A DNA stretch of 64,000 bases from Bradyrhizobium sp. WSM3983 (GCF_000473045.1 NZ_AXAY01000009.1:186001-250000); one strand, 5' to 3'; positions 34,728 to 44,040 are shown, numbered from the stretch's first letter. Notes: a model not told the origin generated them from the sequence alone. A program made the numbers and translations.

Positions 34728-34837
34728 TGTTCCCGCAATCAGATAAGCAATCAGATAAAAAGTTGCGCGTTTGACGCCGCAGGAACGATGGCGCGCAAAG
34801 CCGATTGACAGGGGAGTTCTTCTGAAGGAGTTTCCTG

Positions 34838-35392
34838 ATGGATCTGAAAGGCAAGAAGATCGCGATCCTGGCCACCCATGGTTTCGAGCAATCGGAACTT
34901 GAAGTGCCTCGCGACCGCTTGAAGAAAGCGGGTGCAACCGTCGAGGTAATTTCGTTGGCTGCCGGCGAAATCAAGGGATGGGACATGAAAGACTGGGGTC
35001 GGCCGGTGAAGGTCGACAAGTCGCTCGATCAGGCCTCATCGTCGGACTACGACGCCATCGTGCTACCGGGCGGGCAGATCAATCCCGACCTGCTGCGGGT
35101 CGAACCGAAAGCCCTCAAATTCATCAAGGAGGTTTTCGACGCCCAGAAGATCGTCGCCGCAGTCTGCCACGCACCGTGGCTGTTGATCGAGACCGGGATC
35201 GCGAAGGGGCGGAAGATGACGTCCTACAAGTCGATCAAGACCGACGTCATCAATGCTGGCGCGAAATGGGAGGATTCACAGGTCGTGGTCGACAGGGGCG
35301 TGATCACCTCGCGCAATCCGGGTGACCTCGAAGCGTTCAGCGCGAAGATCATCGAGGAGTCAAGGAAGGCCGTCACGTCAGGCGGAGCGTAG
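34838..35392 (+). CDS. DJ-1/PfpI family protein (YhbO/PfpI-type)
   Basis: A 184-residue class I glutamine-amidotransferase-fold protein. The nucleophile elbow AAVCHAPW gives Cys110-His111, and the conserved acidic residue lies in GFEQSELE. The ATLATHGFEQ-like start and the DYDAIVLPGGQINPD segment match the stress-induced YhbO/PfpI branch, reported as deglycase/hydratase or chaperone-like proteins. An aaggag site precedes the start. The FixK-type box at 34714-34727 suggests induction at low oxygen. Confidence 0.92.
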   Translation: MDLKGKKIAILATHGFEQSELEVPRDRLKKAGATVEVISLAAGEIKGWDMKDWGRPVKVDKSLDQASSSDYDAIVLPGGQINPDLLRVEPKALKFIKEVFDAQKIVAAVCHAPWLLIETGIAKGRKMTSYKSIKTDVINAGAKWEDSQVVVDRGVITSRNPGDLEAFSAKIIEESRKAVTSGGA

Positions 35393-35431
35393 CCTAGCTG
35401 CCGTGTTGGTGCGAATTCGCCGCCTTGGCGG

Positions 35432-35445
35432 GAACGACGTCGTTC
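35432..35445. promoter_or_regulatory. Perfect 14-bp palindrome before PPC-domain gene
   Basis: GAACGACGTCGTTC is a perfect palindrome about 55 bp upstream of the start at 35494. It does not match the FixK-type pattern and could be the target of another dimeric regulator. Confidence 0.35.
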
Positions 35446-35493
35446 TAGACCGATCAATTGAGAAGTCGCCCTAAGCGTGGTCGGGAATAAAAG

Positions 35494-35928
35494 ATGAAAG
35501 CAAAATCCGTCACTGTCGGTTCGGAGCGGACCTTTGTCCTCGTCCTCGACCAGGGAGAGGAGGCGTTCGGGGCCATCACCGATTTCGCGAACAAGGAGCA
35601 GGTCGGCGGCGCCGCGGTGACGGCGATCGGTGCATTCGCGCATGCCGAGGTTGGCTGGTTAGACCTCGCGGCAAAAGGCTACAAGCGGATCGCTGTCAAC
35701 GAACAATGCGAGGTCCTCAGCCTGATCGGCGATGTGGCGGAGAGCGATAACGGCAAGGCCAGCCTTCACCTCCACGCGGTGCTTGGTCTGCAGGATGGCT
35801 CGGTGCGCGGTGGCCACTTCCTGTCAGGTTCAGTGCGGCCGACGCTGGAAGTCACCATCAACGAAACAGTCAAGCATATGCGGCGGAAAAAGCGCCCCGA
35901 CCTCGGGATCGCCCTCCTCGATATCTGA
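35494..35928 (+). CDS. PPC/DUF296-domain protein
   Basis: A 144-residue single-domain PPC (plants and prokaryotes conserved, DUF296) protein. Characteristic pieces are AIGAFAHAEVGWLD, CEVLSLIGDVAE, and the histidine pair in LHLHAVLGLQDGSVRGGHFL, which binds metal in solved relatives. Plant homologues are part of AT-hook DNA-binding proteins; the bacterial role is unknown. It follows the DJ-1 gene by 100 bp with its own palindrome, so it may have its own promoter. Confidence 0.88.
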   Translation: MKAKSVTVGSERTFVLVLDQGEEAFGAITDFANKEQVGGAAVTAIGAFAHAEVGWLDLAAKGYKRIAVNEQCEVLSLIGDVAESDNGKASLHLHAVLGLQDGSVRGGHFLSGSVRPTLEVTINETVKHMRRKKRPDLGIALLDI

Positions 35929-36035
35929 GCGGCAGGATGAATCTGTCGACAGAGATCGAGCGTCTTGATCGCACTTTGATTCAGTGGTTTCTGATGCGAG
36001 AGAAATTAGTGCGGTACTGAGATCTTGCGCCGGAC

Positions 36036-36380
36036 TCACACGCGTCCAGTTGCGCAAATTCGGAAGCTGACCATCTGAGGCGTCTTTTGATCGCCGAAGA
36101 CGGCGTCGAACTTTGCTATCGCGCGATAGATAACAAAGACGACGTCGGATTCCTCGATTGCGACAGTCTGGCCGCGCCCCCATCTTCTATTCTCTTTGTC
36201 CTTCTTCGGACCATGCCTAAGCCAGTCGACGATCTCGTTAACCTCCGTCTTCCCTGCTAATTCGCGAAAATGGGGTTCGTCGGTGGGAGGCAAGATTCCT
36301 TCGCCTGCGGCGGCGAGCGTTATCGCACACTCAAAGTCGCCCCGCTGCAGATGCTCTATGGCCGCATGTATCTGGCGCAT
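36036..36380 (-). CDS. Conserved hypothetical protein
   Basis: 114 residues if started at 36380 (MRQIHAAIEHLQRGDFECAI); a longer frame reaches 36455. It has an N-terminal helical hairpin with ITLAAAGEGILPPTDEPHFR and then NEIVDWLRHGPKKDKEN. It then ends in VVFVIYRAIAKFDAVFGDQK and TPQMVSF. The pattern is of a small soluble rhizobial family without an assigned activity. The upstream FixK-type box at 36669-36682 could drive it as the second gene after a small frame at 36422-36598. Confidence 0.6.
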   Translation of the reverse strand: MRQIHAAIEHLQRGDFECAITLAAAGEGILPPTDEPHFRELAGKTEVNEIVDWLRHGPKKDKENRRWGRGQTVAIEESDVVFVIYRAIAKFDAVFGDQKTPQMVSFRICATGRV

Positions 36381-36421
36381 CGAAGCGTATCGGACGCAAG
36401 TTTCGATGTGGTGAGGGTTGC

Positions 36422-36598
36422 CTATGGCTCGCCCCCCGCGACGCCAAGCTCGCAATGCGCCGCTCTCGGTGGACGCAATTTACCATTGAACAGATTCCAT
36501 ACCTCTAGCCAGCGCATGAGATCGTCACTCCTGTAAGCGGCACATCGAACTCTGCGCTCGATCGGTTCGGCGGCGATAAAGCGCATCAGTTGCCGCAT
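36422..36598 (-). CDS. Small hypothetical protein, uncertain
   Basis: A 58-residue frame (MRQLMRFIAAEPIERRVRCA ...) with alternative starts at 36649. The start at 36598 would place the FixK-type box at 36669-36682 about 77 bp upstream, a spacing seen for other genes here. It overlaps the extended frame of the next gene. I recognise no family, and it may not be translated. Confidence 0.35.
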   Translation of the reverse strand: MRQLMRFIAAEPIERRVRCAAYRSDDLMRWLEVWNLFNGKLRPPRAAHCELGVAGGEP

Positions 36599-36668
36599 TC
36601 CGGACAGGAAGGAGAGCGCGCGTCTATTTAGATCCATCTCATCAAGCATATGGGCGCGATAGAATGCG

Positions 36669-36682
36669 TTGACGATCGTCAA
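36669..36682. promoter_or_regulatory. FixK/FNR-type box
   Basis: TTGACGATCGTCAA is a perfect 14-bp palindrome. It could serve the small hypothetical genes to its left. Confidence 0.6.
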
Positions 36683-36854
36683 GGACGTCCCAGAAAGTTG
36701 ACGCCGAATTCAGTCGCGCGGTGCAGCGATCTCTGCGCAGCGGGTTCACCGATAGGAACCGCAGATCGGAACGTCTCTAGCTTGGTTCTTGAGATGATCG
36801 AGGTTTGGCTTTGACGGGAAGCGTCGTGCTAGCAGTGCAAACTTCGTGGAAAAA

Positions 36855-36868
36855 TTGATCGTTGTCAG
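36855..36868. promoter_or_regulatory. FixK/FNR-type box, one mismatch (DUF5335 gene)
   Basis: TTGATCGTTGTCAG matches TTGA-N6-TCAA except for the last base. It is centred 77 bp upstream of the DUF5335 start codon. Confidence 0.4.
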
Positions 36869-36938
36869 CGCGGAGAAACCGGCTGCCAGCTAGTGGCGTC
36901 GAGAATCCCGGCGGAATCCAACTCGGAGACTACGAACA

Positions 36939-37289
36939 ATGGCGAAGAAGCTCGAAAAATCGCAGTGGAGTATCTATTTCGATCTCATATCGAAAGCACT
37001 GGGCGGCAAACGTGCCGAGATCGAGGTGGCGTCGCTAAAGCTCGGTGATCAGATCGAGGCGGAATGGCTACCGTTCTTCGGGATTTCCTATGATCCAAAG
37101 GATGACGTAATCGCGCTCGCTCTCGAAGGACACGGCCATCTGATCCACAAACCCAGAGAAATATACATCGAAGGAGAAGGTCTGGAGTTGTCCAGCTTCG
37201 AGATTATCGACGCGAATGGCGAGCGTCAGATCGTCGTTCTCAGAGATCCCCTGATGCTGCCGGCGCCATCTGCGGCAAAGGCGCTCTGA
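36939..37289 (+). CDS. DUF5335 family protein
   Basis: A 116-residue soluble protein (LEKSQWSIYFDLISKALGGK; LGDQIEAEWLPFFGISYDPK; LALEGHGHLIHKPREIYIEG) of the DUF5335 family. Function is unknown. It lies within the stress/hypoxia block and is preceded at 77 bp by a near-perfect FixK-type box. Confidence 0.8.
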   Translation: MAKKLEKSQWSIYFDLISKALGGKRAEIEVASLKLGDQIEAEWLPFFGISYDPKDDVIALALEGHGHLIHKPREIYIEGEGLELSSFEIIDANGERQIVVLRDPLMLPAPSAAKAL

Positions 37290-37432
37290 TCGTTCCGCGA
37301 ATCCGAAGAAACAAGCGAATGCTCATGTATTGGAGCACACAGAAATGCTGTGATCATCCACGGGCATCTTTTCGCGATGAGAACCCCAGTCCGGCGCGTT
37401 TGATCGGAACACCCACAACTAAGGAGCAAGCG

Positions 37433-37858
37433 ATGCCCGAGCTAGCCATTTCGCGCGAAAAGATCAGCTTTCTGATCGAAAAAGCGCATGAGTTTGATGT
37501 CAAGGACTTGCCGGCGGATGAGGAGTCCGGATCGAATCCCACTGACGATGCTGAAGTCGATGTATTGCAGGACGATGGCTGTGATTCTGTCGCTGCCGAG
37601 ATGGCGAGCTTCATCAGGGCCTTGAACGAGGACGAACAGATCGACCTGGTCGCGTTGATCTGGCTCGGACGGGGTGATGGCACGATCGACGAGTGGGAGG
37701 AACTGCGTAGCCGGGCGGCTGAACGGCGGGACGGATACCGCAACCCGCGTTGGGAGACCGTACGTTACCTGCTCGGCGAGCCGCTGTTGGGCGATTTCCT
37801 GGCCGAGGGCCTGGATAAGTTTGGAATATCCTGGGTCGATGAGGCGCCCACACCCTGA
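37433..37858 (+). CDS. DUF3775 family protein
   Basis: A 141-residue acidic protein. The start at 37433 follows aaggag (37421-37426). Its core ISREKISFLIEKAHEFDVKD and FIRALNEDEQIDLVALIWLG, then RGDGTIDEWEELRSRA, matches DUF3775. No activity is known. It may be co-transcribed with the DUF5335 gene, 143 bp upstream. Confidence 0.82.
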   Translation: MPELAISREKISFLIEKAHEFDVKDLPADEESGSNPTDDAEVDVLQDDGCDSVAAEMASFIRALNEDEQIDLVALIWLGRGDGTIDEWEELRSRAAERRDGYRNPRWETVRYLLGEPLLGDFLAEGLDKFGISWVDEAPTP

Positions 37859-38063
37859 TAAGCACAATGAGCAGCCGAAATAGGTATGATCGCAATGATG
37901 CGTCCTGCCCCGGTACGCAGATAGCAGAGTGAAGGAAATACGTGACAGGGATCAAACTTCCTTTGTTCACGAAAGCCGAAGGAACACTTGCGATCTTGAG
38001 GAGGGTCAGGTTCAGTTTGGCGCGTGCTTAGTAAATGTCGGACATAAAAGTGACCTGGCTGGC

Positions 38064-40190
38064 CTAGCCCAGTGCATCGCTGATTGTGTTAACTAGGTCG
38101 TCTTCCGTGAAGGGCTTCGAGATTGTTCGCGAATCGTTGAACTTCCTCGGGATGTCGAGATCATGGTATCCGGTCATGAGGATGACTGGCAACGTGGGCC
38201 GCATCGCGCGGATCGCTTTCGCAAGCTCCCCGCCGCTCATTTCCGGCATCGCGAAGTCAGCGAGAACCAGGCCTATTTCCTGATTGCTTGCGAGGACCCG
38301 GAGCGCTTCACTGCCGCTCTCCGCCGACGCTGTTGCATAACCGAGAAAATTGAGCATCCTGACCGTGGATTTGAGGACGGCTTTGTCGTCATCCACGACC
38401 AGAACACGCAAGCTCTTCACGGTCGGCAGACGTTTGCTTGCATCAACGGAGTATGTTCCGTGATCAGCAACGTCGCCCAGAGCTCGCGGCAAGAAGACCT
38501 GCACCGTGGTACCCCGGCCGAGACGTGTTTCAATACGCACTCCGCCACCTGACTGTTTGGCAGAACCGAAGACTTGCGCCAATCCGAGGCCTGACCCCTT
38601 ACCCGGTTCCTTCGTCGTAAAGAAAGGCTCGAACACGTGCGGCAGCATGTCGTCGGGAATACCGGTGCCGGTGTCCTTGACGGCGAGACCCACGTAAGGT
38701 CCCGGAGGCGGCTCTTCCGGGCGGAAGGCTTCGCTTTCGATGATCGTGTTGAACGTCTCAAGAGTGAGCGTTCCCCCCGGCTGCATGGCATCCCTGGCGT
38801 TGATGACGAGGTTGAGAACGATCATCTCGATCTGGTTTGGATCAACCAGGGCGGGCCAGAGATCCGGAGCAAGCGTCGTTTTGAGTTGTACCGTGCCGCC
38901 CAAGGTGACGCTGAGCAGATCGCTCATCCCAACGATCTTGCTGTTTAGATCGACCTCGCGGGGTTCAAGCTGCTGTTTCCGCGAAAAAGCGAGGAGTTGC
39001 GCAGTGAGCTTCGCGCCCCGGTCAGCAGCGGCACAGATCAGTTCGAGGCCTTCCTGCTCGTGAGGCCCCTGCACTGTGCGGGAGAGCAAACGCGCGTTGG
39101 TGAGCACGACGCTGAGCAGGTTATTGAAATCGTGCGCCACGCCCGTCGTGATCCGCCCGATTGCATCAAGTCGCTGCAATTGCTGAACGGCGGCTTCGGC
39201 CGTCTGCCGTTGAACGATCTGCGCGCGCAGCGCGTTATTGGCCTCTTCCAGCTCCCGAGTTCGCGCTTCAACGCGACGCTCGAGCGCCTTCTCGATACGT
39301 TTTCGATCGGTGATATCGAGCGCGACGCCATAAAACCAAACGGGCTTGCCATCCTCGAAATGCGTCTGGCCACGCGTCGCGATCCAGCGCTCTCCGCCGT
39401 CGTATCCGCGCACCCGATACTCGACGTCGTAAACACCCTGGCCCTGTGGGTCGCTACACCGTTGAATAGCAGACTCGACGGCTCCGAGATCGTCCGGATG
39501 CACCGCAGTGCGCCAGGTGTCGTAATCCACGGTCGCATCCGCCGGAAGGCCCCACATCGCCCGGCACTTTTCGTCCCAGCCCAGCTCATTAGTTTGTGGG
39601 TTCCAGGAGTAGCGGCCCAATTTTACCAAGTCGACCGCAGCCTTTAGCCGCGCTTCGCTTCCGCGCAGGTCCCGTTCGGTCCGGTCCCGCTCCTCCTTTT
39701 CCTTTACGGCGTTAGTGGTTTCGAAAGCAATGGCGAGATTGGCGACGACCGCGCCCATCTCATCGCGGATGGGCGTAAAATACGACGTGAAAAACGCTTC
39801 CGCGGGACCGCCGTTGCGCAGGAGCGTCCAGGGTTGGTCTTCCAGCGTAACGGTCTCGCCCGCGAAAACTCGGTGGTGGATCGCCGCCTCGGCCGCCTCC
39901 CATACCTCGCCCCAGACTTCGCGCCCCGGTCGGCCGAAGGCACGAGGATGCTTCGTCCCCATGAAGGCCCGATGGAGCTCATTGTAGATTAGGAGCCGCT
40001 CGGGACCCCAGATCAGATTCATCGCGAGCTGCGATGCCATCATGAGGTCAATGGTGGTCTTGAGGCTCTGGGGCCAACTGGAAATCGGCCCAAGCGGAGT
40101 CTTCTCCCAATCGAACGCGCGAACGCGCTCGCCCATCTCGCCGCCGCTCGCGGGCCAAGCTGATGGTCCTGGGTGAAGGTCCTTGCCCAC
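38064..40190 (-). CDS. Hybrid sensor histidine kinase with PAS and receiver domains
   Basis: A 708-residue soluble hybrid kinase. Residues 20-165 form a PAS/GAF-like region (PLGPISSWPQSLKTTIDLMM is typical of kinases with an N-terminal PAS). A second PAS spans 185-300. A coiled coil (about 295-340) leads to H-box His353 in GVAHDFNNLLS, then the catalytic domain with GTGIPDDMLPHVFEPFFTTK and GKGSGLGLAQV. A C-terminal receiver (about 585-705) has LVLADFAMPEMSG. No membrane segment is seen, so it senses a cytoplasmic cue. It is a paralogue of the kinase at 60604-63861. No partner response-regulator gene is adjacent. Confidence 0.93.
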   Translation of the reverse strand: MGKDLHPGPSAWPASGGEMGERVRAFDWEKTPLGPISSWPQSLKTTIDLMMASQLAMNLIWGPERLLIYNELHRAFMGTKHPRAFGRPGREVWGEVWEAAEAAIHHRVFAGETVTLEDQPWTLLRNGGPAEAFFTSYFTPIRDEMGAVVANLAIAFETTNAVKEKEERDRTERDLRGSEARLKAAVDLVKLGRYSWNPQTNELGWDEKCRAMWGLPADATVDYDTWRTAVHPDDLGAVESAIQRCSDPQGQGVYDVEYRVRGYDGGERWIATRGQTHFEDGKPVWFYGVALDITDRKRIEKALERRVEARTRELEEANNALRAQIVQRQTAEAAVQQLQRLDAIGRITTGVAHDFNNLLSVVLTNARLLSRTVQGPHEQEGLELICAAADRGAKLTAQLLAFSRKQQLEPREVDLNSKIVGMSDLLSVTLGGTVQLKTTLAPDLWPALVDPNQIEMIVLNLVINARDAMQPGGTLTLETFNTIIESEAFRPEEPPPGPYVGLAVKDTGTGIPDDMLPHVFEPFFTTKEPGKGSGLGLAQVFGSAKQSGGGVRIETRLGRGTTVQVFLPRALGDVADHGTYSVDASKRLPTVKSLRVLVVDDDKAVLKSTVRMLNFLGYATASAESGSEALRVLASNQEIGLVLADFAMPEMSGGELAKAIRAMRPTLPVILMTGYHDLDIPRKFNDSRTISKPFTEDDLVNTISDALG

Positions 40191-40509
40191 TGAGCCTCTC
40201 GCGTGCGCCGGGGAATAGGCCGCCGTTGGGCTGAAGTACGATAGTTTAGACTAGCCCAAGCAATGAGCTTCAAAAAGCACCTTCCTCAGGTTGATTGGCG
40301 TGGTGCCCTTAAGTCCGCCTCGGGTCATTCGCATCGGTATGCCTGCGATAACGTCCGGTCTGCCCCTGGCAGCCGGCGCTAAGTTGACCGTCGCGGTTCG
40401 ACGCTGAGGGCCAAGAACCGACCTTTAGCCTGCTTCGTGCGCACCAAATAAGGCCGATCAGGCTAGAAACTACACGCCCACTACCACGTTTGTTCGACGG
40501 GAGCATGCC
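40191..40509. other. Divergent gap between histidine kinase and protease genes
   Basis: The gap must hold both promoters. I see no FixK-type box; TTGATTGGCGTGG at 40286 matches only one half-site. No other repeat or RNA gene was recognised. Confidence 0.4.
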
Positions 40510-41604
40510 ATGAATCGTCGCTATGTCGTTGTTCTCGCCGCGCTCGTGGGCATGCTGTTGGCATATGCCGCAGTCCTCAACATCCGTCAGGCGCCCTGGA
40601 TCGGCTCGAACGCCCGTGCCGTGGAGCAGCGCGGACCGTTATCCGACGCCGAGCGGGCCAATATCGAGATTTTCGAGAAGGTATCGCCGTCGGTCGTGCA
40701 GGTCGTAGCGGCGCAATCCGCTGCCAATCCGCTCAGCGAGGAATCCGAGGGCGGCGTAGCCTCCGGCACGGGCTTCGTCTGGGACAATAGCGGCCACGTC
40801 GTCACAAACAACCACGTCGTACAGAATGCAAACGAGGTCGCGATTCGCTTCGCTTCCGGCGAGGTGACGCGCGCCGATATTGTCGGAACGGCGCCCAACT
40901 ACGACCTCGCGGTATTGCGGATCAGAAGCGCCCGCGGGCTACCGTCGCCCGTGGCGGTCGGGAGTTCTTCCGACCTCAAGGTCGGCCAATTTGCATTCGC
41001 GATCGGCAACCCTTTCGGGCTCGACCAATCCATGTCCAGCGGCATCATCAGCGCGCTCAAGCGCCGGCTGCCAACCAGCAGCGGAAGAGAAATCGCCAAC
41101 GTGATCCAGACCGACAGCGCGATCAATCCCGGCAATTCTGGCGGCCCATTGCTCGATTCCGCCGGCCGGCTGATCGGCGTGACGACGGCGATTTTATCCC
41201 CATCGGGCACTAATGCCGGGATCGGCTTTGCCATCCCGGTCGACATCGTCAATCGCGTGATCCCCGACCTGATACGCAACGGCCGAGTGCCGACGCCCGG
41301 CATCGGAATCGTTTCGGCAAGCGAAGCGGATGCCGCCCGTTTGGGTACGGAGGGGGTGATAGTCGTGCGCACCGTGCCGGGCTCTCCGGCCGAGCGCGTC
41401 GGAATTCGGGGTGTCGATCTCGCCTCAGGCAAACTCGGCGACATCATAACGGCGGCCGACGGTAAACAGGTTCGACGGCTGTCTGACCTCACTGATCAAC
41501 TTGAGCGGGCCGGGGTCGGAAAAACAATAGAACTCACTCTGAAGCGGGGCTCACAGTCGCAAAATGTCAATGTCGACATCGTCGATATCGGACGCGGGCA
41601 ATAA
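40510..41604 (+). CDS. HtrA/DegP-like S1C serine protease with PDZ domain
   Basis: A 364-residue protease anchored or exported by an N-terminal hydrophobic helix (YVVVLAALVGMLLAYAAVLN). The trypsin-fold triad is His102 (VTNNHVVQ), Asp132 (NYDLAVLRI) and Ser210 (NPGNSGGP). One PDZ domain covers about 265-355. The length fits DegS-type, single-PDZ members. It would degrade or sense misfolded envelope proteins. Confidence 0.93.
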   Translation: MNRRYVVVLAALVGMLLAYAAVLNIRQAPWIGSNARAVEQRGPLSDAERANIEIFEKVSPSVVQVVAAQSAANPLSEESEGGVASGTGFVWDNSGHVVTNNHVVQNANEVAIRFASGEVTRADIVGTAPNYDLAVLRIRSARGLPSPVAVGSSSDLKVGQFAFAIGNPFGLDQSMSSGIISALKRRLPTSSGREIANVIQTDSAINPGNSGGPLLDSAGRLIGVTTAILSPSGTNAGIGFAIPVDIVNRVIPDLIRNGRVPTPGIGIVSASEADAARLGTEGVIVVRTVPGSPAERVGIRGVDLASGKLGDIITAADGKQVRRLSDLTDQLERAGVGKTIELTLKRGSQSQNVNVDIVDIGRGQ

Positions 41605-41812
41605 ATTGTCAGCCCGCCGACATGGCGGGGTGACCGGAGAAGGGGCTTCGGAGTCCGATTGGGGTTCATCTCTACCGAATTCCGACGTCCGCGATGCGTC
41701 CGGCTTACCTCTGACAGCGACCGAAATAGCGGACATCGCGGGACGTTCCAAGCGGGCCAGAAGGCGACACGTCCTTCCATTCGATCAGCTCATCGGTGCG
41801 TAGTAAATCGGG
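41605..41812. other. Non-coding stretch after the HtrA-like gene
   Basis: No supported gene; short frames lack family features. Confidence 0.3.
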
Positions 41813-42021
41813 CTATGGCCAGGCTGTCCGCCACGAATGGCCCACCCTAAACCACACCTCGTCGGCGGGTCCATCGTCCCCGCGGACATTCCATCCGTCG
41901 ATCATGAATACGACGCGGGCTTCGCTGGCTGGGTCGCCGACGGTAAGGGCAGCAGCTTAGTGACCGGCGCAATGGCGAGGAGAGCGGTGCCGGCAATAAA
42001 ATCGCGCCGGTCGATCATCAT
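41813..42021 (-). pseudogene. Small signal-peptide protein, frameshifted
   Basis: The minus-strand frame starts MIDRRDFIAGTALLAIAPVT, a twin-arginine-like leader, but stops after about 38 codons. The neighbouring frame continues VVFMIDGWNVRGDDGPADEV then WFRVGHSWRTAW to a stop at 41813, which looks like the natural C-terminus. The two halves form one small exported protein broken by a single frameshift near 41910. A sequencing error is possible. Confidence 0.5.
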
Positions 42022-42294
42022 GCGGCTGTTCCTTCCCGTTTCTCTAACCCTTTTTTCGCCAGCTTCGACGCACGAAAAAAGCCAGTATCGCCCAACGTCT
42101 TCTTAGTCTCTAGAAGCGGCTCTGATGCCGCATCTCAGTCGCCAGCGTGAACGGCTATTGTGTGCGCTTGCTCGAACGCCCGCAACGTCGGGCGGTTCAC
42201 CGCATTCACGCGAGCGAGGTTGATGGCTTTGCCGGGGTTATCGCCGCTGTCGGCGTAGAACTCCGCGCCGTGTTTCCCTTCGCGTCCGGCCTTG

Positions 42295-42570
42295 CTGGGA
42301 GTGCCGCCTATCTTTGCGGCCCATATCCCGCGTGGCTGCTCGGCTGGCTCTGGATCAGCTACACAATACTGTTTCTCGGCGAGTTGCGGGCGTGGTGGAT
42401 TCCATACCTGCTCCTTTCAGAGCCTGCGCGTGCTGCCCGCTATCAAGCGTGTTCGGCCCCACCCACGCCTTCCTACCCGAGCGCAACGGCATCAGGCCGA
42501 ATACGCTACGCGTGATCTTGCACGTGGCAACGCTTACAACTCTGGTTTTGCTTGGCACGGTGACCGTCGA
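42295..42570 (+). pseudogene. Small membrane protein, frameshifted
   Basis: One frame reads WLLGWLWISYTILFLGELRA and WWIPYLLLSEPARAARYQ; a second then continues FGPTHAFLPERNGIRPNTLR and VILHVATLTTLVLLG. Together they resemble a widespread small integral membrane protein with a conserved WW-PYL and THFLP-type motif. The frame change is near 42445. The N-terminus is missing or unclear. Confidence 0.55.
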
Positions 42571-42590
42571 ACAAGCGACTTCCGCTTGGT

Positions 42591-42740
42591 GTGAAAGGGC
42601 TAATCGGCGAGGAGTGGACCGCTATCAAGCCTATGCTGCCGAACAAGCCGCGCGGTATGCCACGGGCGAACGACCGCCGGGTCCTCAACGGCGTCTTCGG
42701 GATGTTGCGGTCCGGGGCGTCTTGGCGGGACCTCTTGACC
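42591..42740 (+). mobile_element. IS5-family transposase, N-terminal remnant
   Basis: The frame GLIGEEWTAIKPMLPNKPRG, MPRANDRRVLNGVFGMLRSG then ASWRDL is the standard N-terminal domain of IS5-type transposases. The match ends at about 42740 and the DDE catalytic part is absent. No clear terminal inverted repeats were found. Confidence 0.75.
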
Positions 42741-42869
42741 TGGTCCCCCGCGCTGGTTCGGAGTGTTAACCCGCCGGCCGTTCGCGTTAACCGCGCTAAG
42801 CCGAACTTTTCGGCTTTTGCGCGCCATTAATCTCACACCGCCGTCAATCTTGTCGACCCAGATTGTCTT

Positions 42870-43916
42870 TCAAGCTTCGGCTGCCGAGATGATGACCTTG
42901 AGAGCGTTCGTCTTGGCCGCCTGGCCGAACGTCGCATAGGCGTCCATGATCTTGTCGAGCTTGAAGTGGTGCGTGATCAGTCGCTTGGGATCGATCTTGT
43001 GTGATTGTACGGTCTTGAGCAGCATCGGCGTTGTGACGGTATCGACGAGCCGTGTCGTGATGGCGATGTTACGGTCCCAGAGGCGTTCCAGATGCAGATC
43101 TACCTTGACGCCATGGACGCCAATGTTGGCGATGACACCACCAGGCGCCACGATGTCCTCGCAAGTGACAAAGCTCGAGGGAACACCGACGGCTTCGATC
43201 GCGGTATCGACGCCACGACCGTCGGTCATCTTCATGATTTTATCGACCGCCTTGCCGTCCCTGTTGTTGATTGTTGTCGTCGCACCGAAGCGAGACGACA
43301 TTTCCAGCCGGTTGTCATCAAAGTCGATCATCATGAGTTCCGACGGCGAGTAGAATTGCGCCGTCAGCAACGCCGCAAGCCCGATCGGGCCGGCCCCGAC
43401 GATCGCGACGGTCGAGCCGGGTTGAACCTTGCCGTTGAGCACGCCGCATTCGAACCCCGTGGGCAGGATATCGCTCAGCATCACTAATGCTTCCTCATCC
43501 ATCCCGGCGGGGATGCGATATAGGCTGGTTTCGGCGAAGGGGATGCGGACATACTCGGCCTGGGTGCCGTCCGTCGTGTTGCCGAGGATCCAGCCGCCAT
43601 TGATACAATGCGAGTACATTCCGCGGCGGCAGTAGTCACATTTTCCGCAGGACGAGATGCAGGACACGATCACGCGGTCGCCGGCATGAAAGGCGGTAAC
43701 GGCGGCGCCGACTTCTTCGATGACGCCGGTGCCTTCGTGACCAAGTATACGGCCTGGCGTACAGGTCGGCACGTCGCCTTTAAGGATATGCAAATCGGTT
43801 CCGCAAATCGTCGTCCTGACGATCTTGACGATGGCGTCCGTCGGCGCGGCAATCTTCGGCCTTGGGCGATCCTCAAGCGCCTTCTTTCCAGGTCCTTGGT
43901 ATACCAGCGCCTTCAT
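42870..43916 (-). CDS. Zinc-dependent alcohol dehydrogenase
   Basis: A 348-residue medium-chain dehydrogenase. The catalytic zinc site includes Cys in TTICGTDLH and His-Glu in LGHEGTGVIEEVG. The structural zinc lobe is SCGKCDYCRRGMYSHC. The cofactor fold has AIVGAGPIGLAALL. It interconverts an alcohol and aldehyde or ketone with NAD(H). A perfect FixK/FNR-type box (44027-44040) lies about 117 bp upstream, so a fermentative or redox-balancing role at low oxygen is likely. Confidence 0.93.
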   Translation of the reverse strand: MKALVYQGPGKKALEDRPRPKIAAPTDAIVKIVRTTICGTDLHILKGDVPTCTPGRILGHEGTGVIEEVGAAVTAFHAGDRVIVSCISSCGKCDYCRRGMYSHCINGGWILGNTTDGTQAEYVRIPFAETSLYRIPAGMDEEALVMLSDILPTGFECGVLNGKVQPGSTVAIVGAGPIGLAALLTAQFYSPSELMMIDFDDNRLEMSSRFGATTTINNRDGKAVDKIMKMTDGRGVDTAIEAVGVPSSFVTCEDIVAPGGVIANIGVHGVKVDLHLERLWDRNIAITTRLVDTVTTPMLLKTVQSHKIDPKRLITHHFKLDKIMDAYATFGQAAKTNALKVIISAAEA

Positions 43917-44026
43917 GACTATTCTCCAAAGTTCGCTTCAGTCAATCGAGTGAAGCGTATCGAGCATCAGGCGATGCTCCAGCGCCCACCAATGCACGCG
44001 ACTAAGGCTGTTACTTCCCCGATCCC

Positions 44027-44040
44027 TTGATAGCCATCAA
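44027..44040. promoter_or_regulatory. FixK/FNR-type box (alcohol dehydrogenase)
   Basis: TTGATAGCCATCAA is a perfect match to the classical FNR half-site pair TTGAT-N4-ATCAA, about 117 bp upstream of the ADH start. Confidence 0.7.

Noticed and set aside
34783..34838. EcfG-type (general stress sigma) promoter before the DJ-1 gene
   Set aside because: A GGAAC -35-like element is present but no CGTT follows at the proper distance; similar checks at other stress genes also failed.
42135..42420. Minus-strand coding-like frame opposite the small membrane protein relic
   Set aside because: It has a good ribosome site at its head but stops after 16 codons and shows no recognised family; the plus-strand membrane-protein motifs are more convincing.
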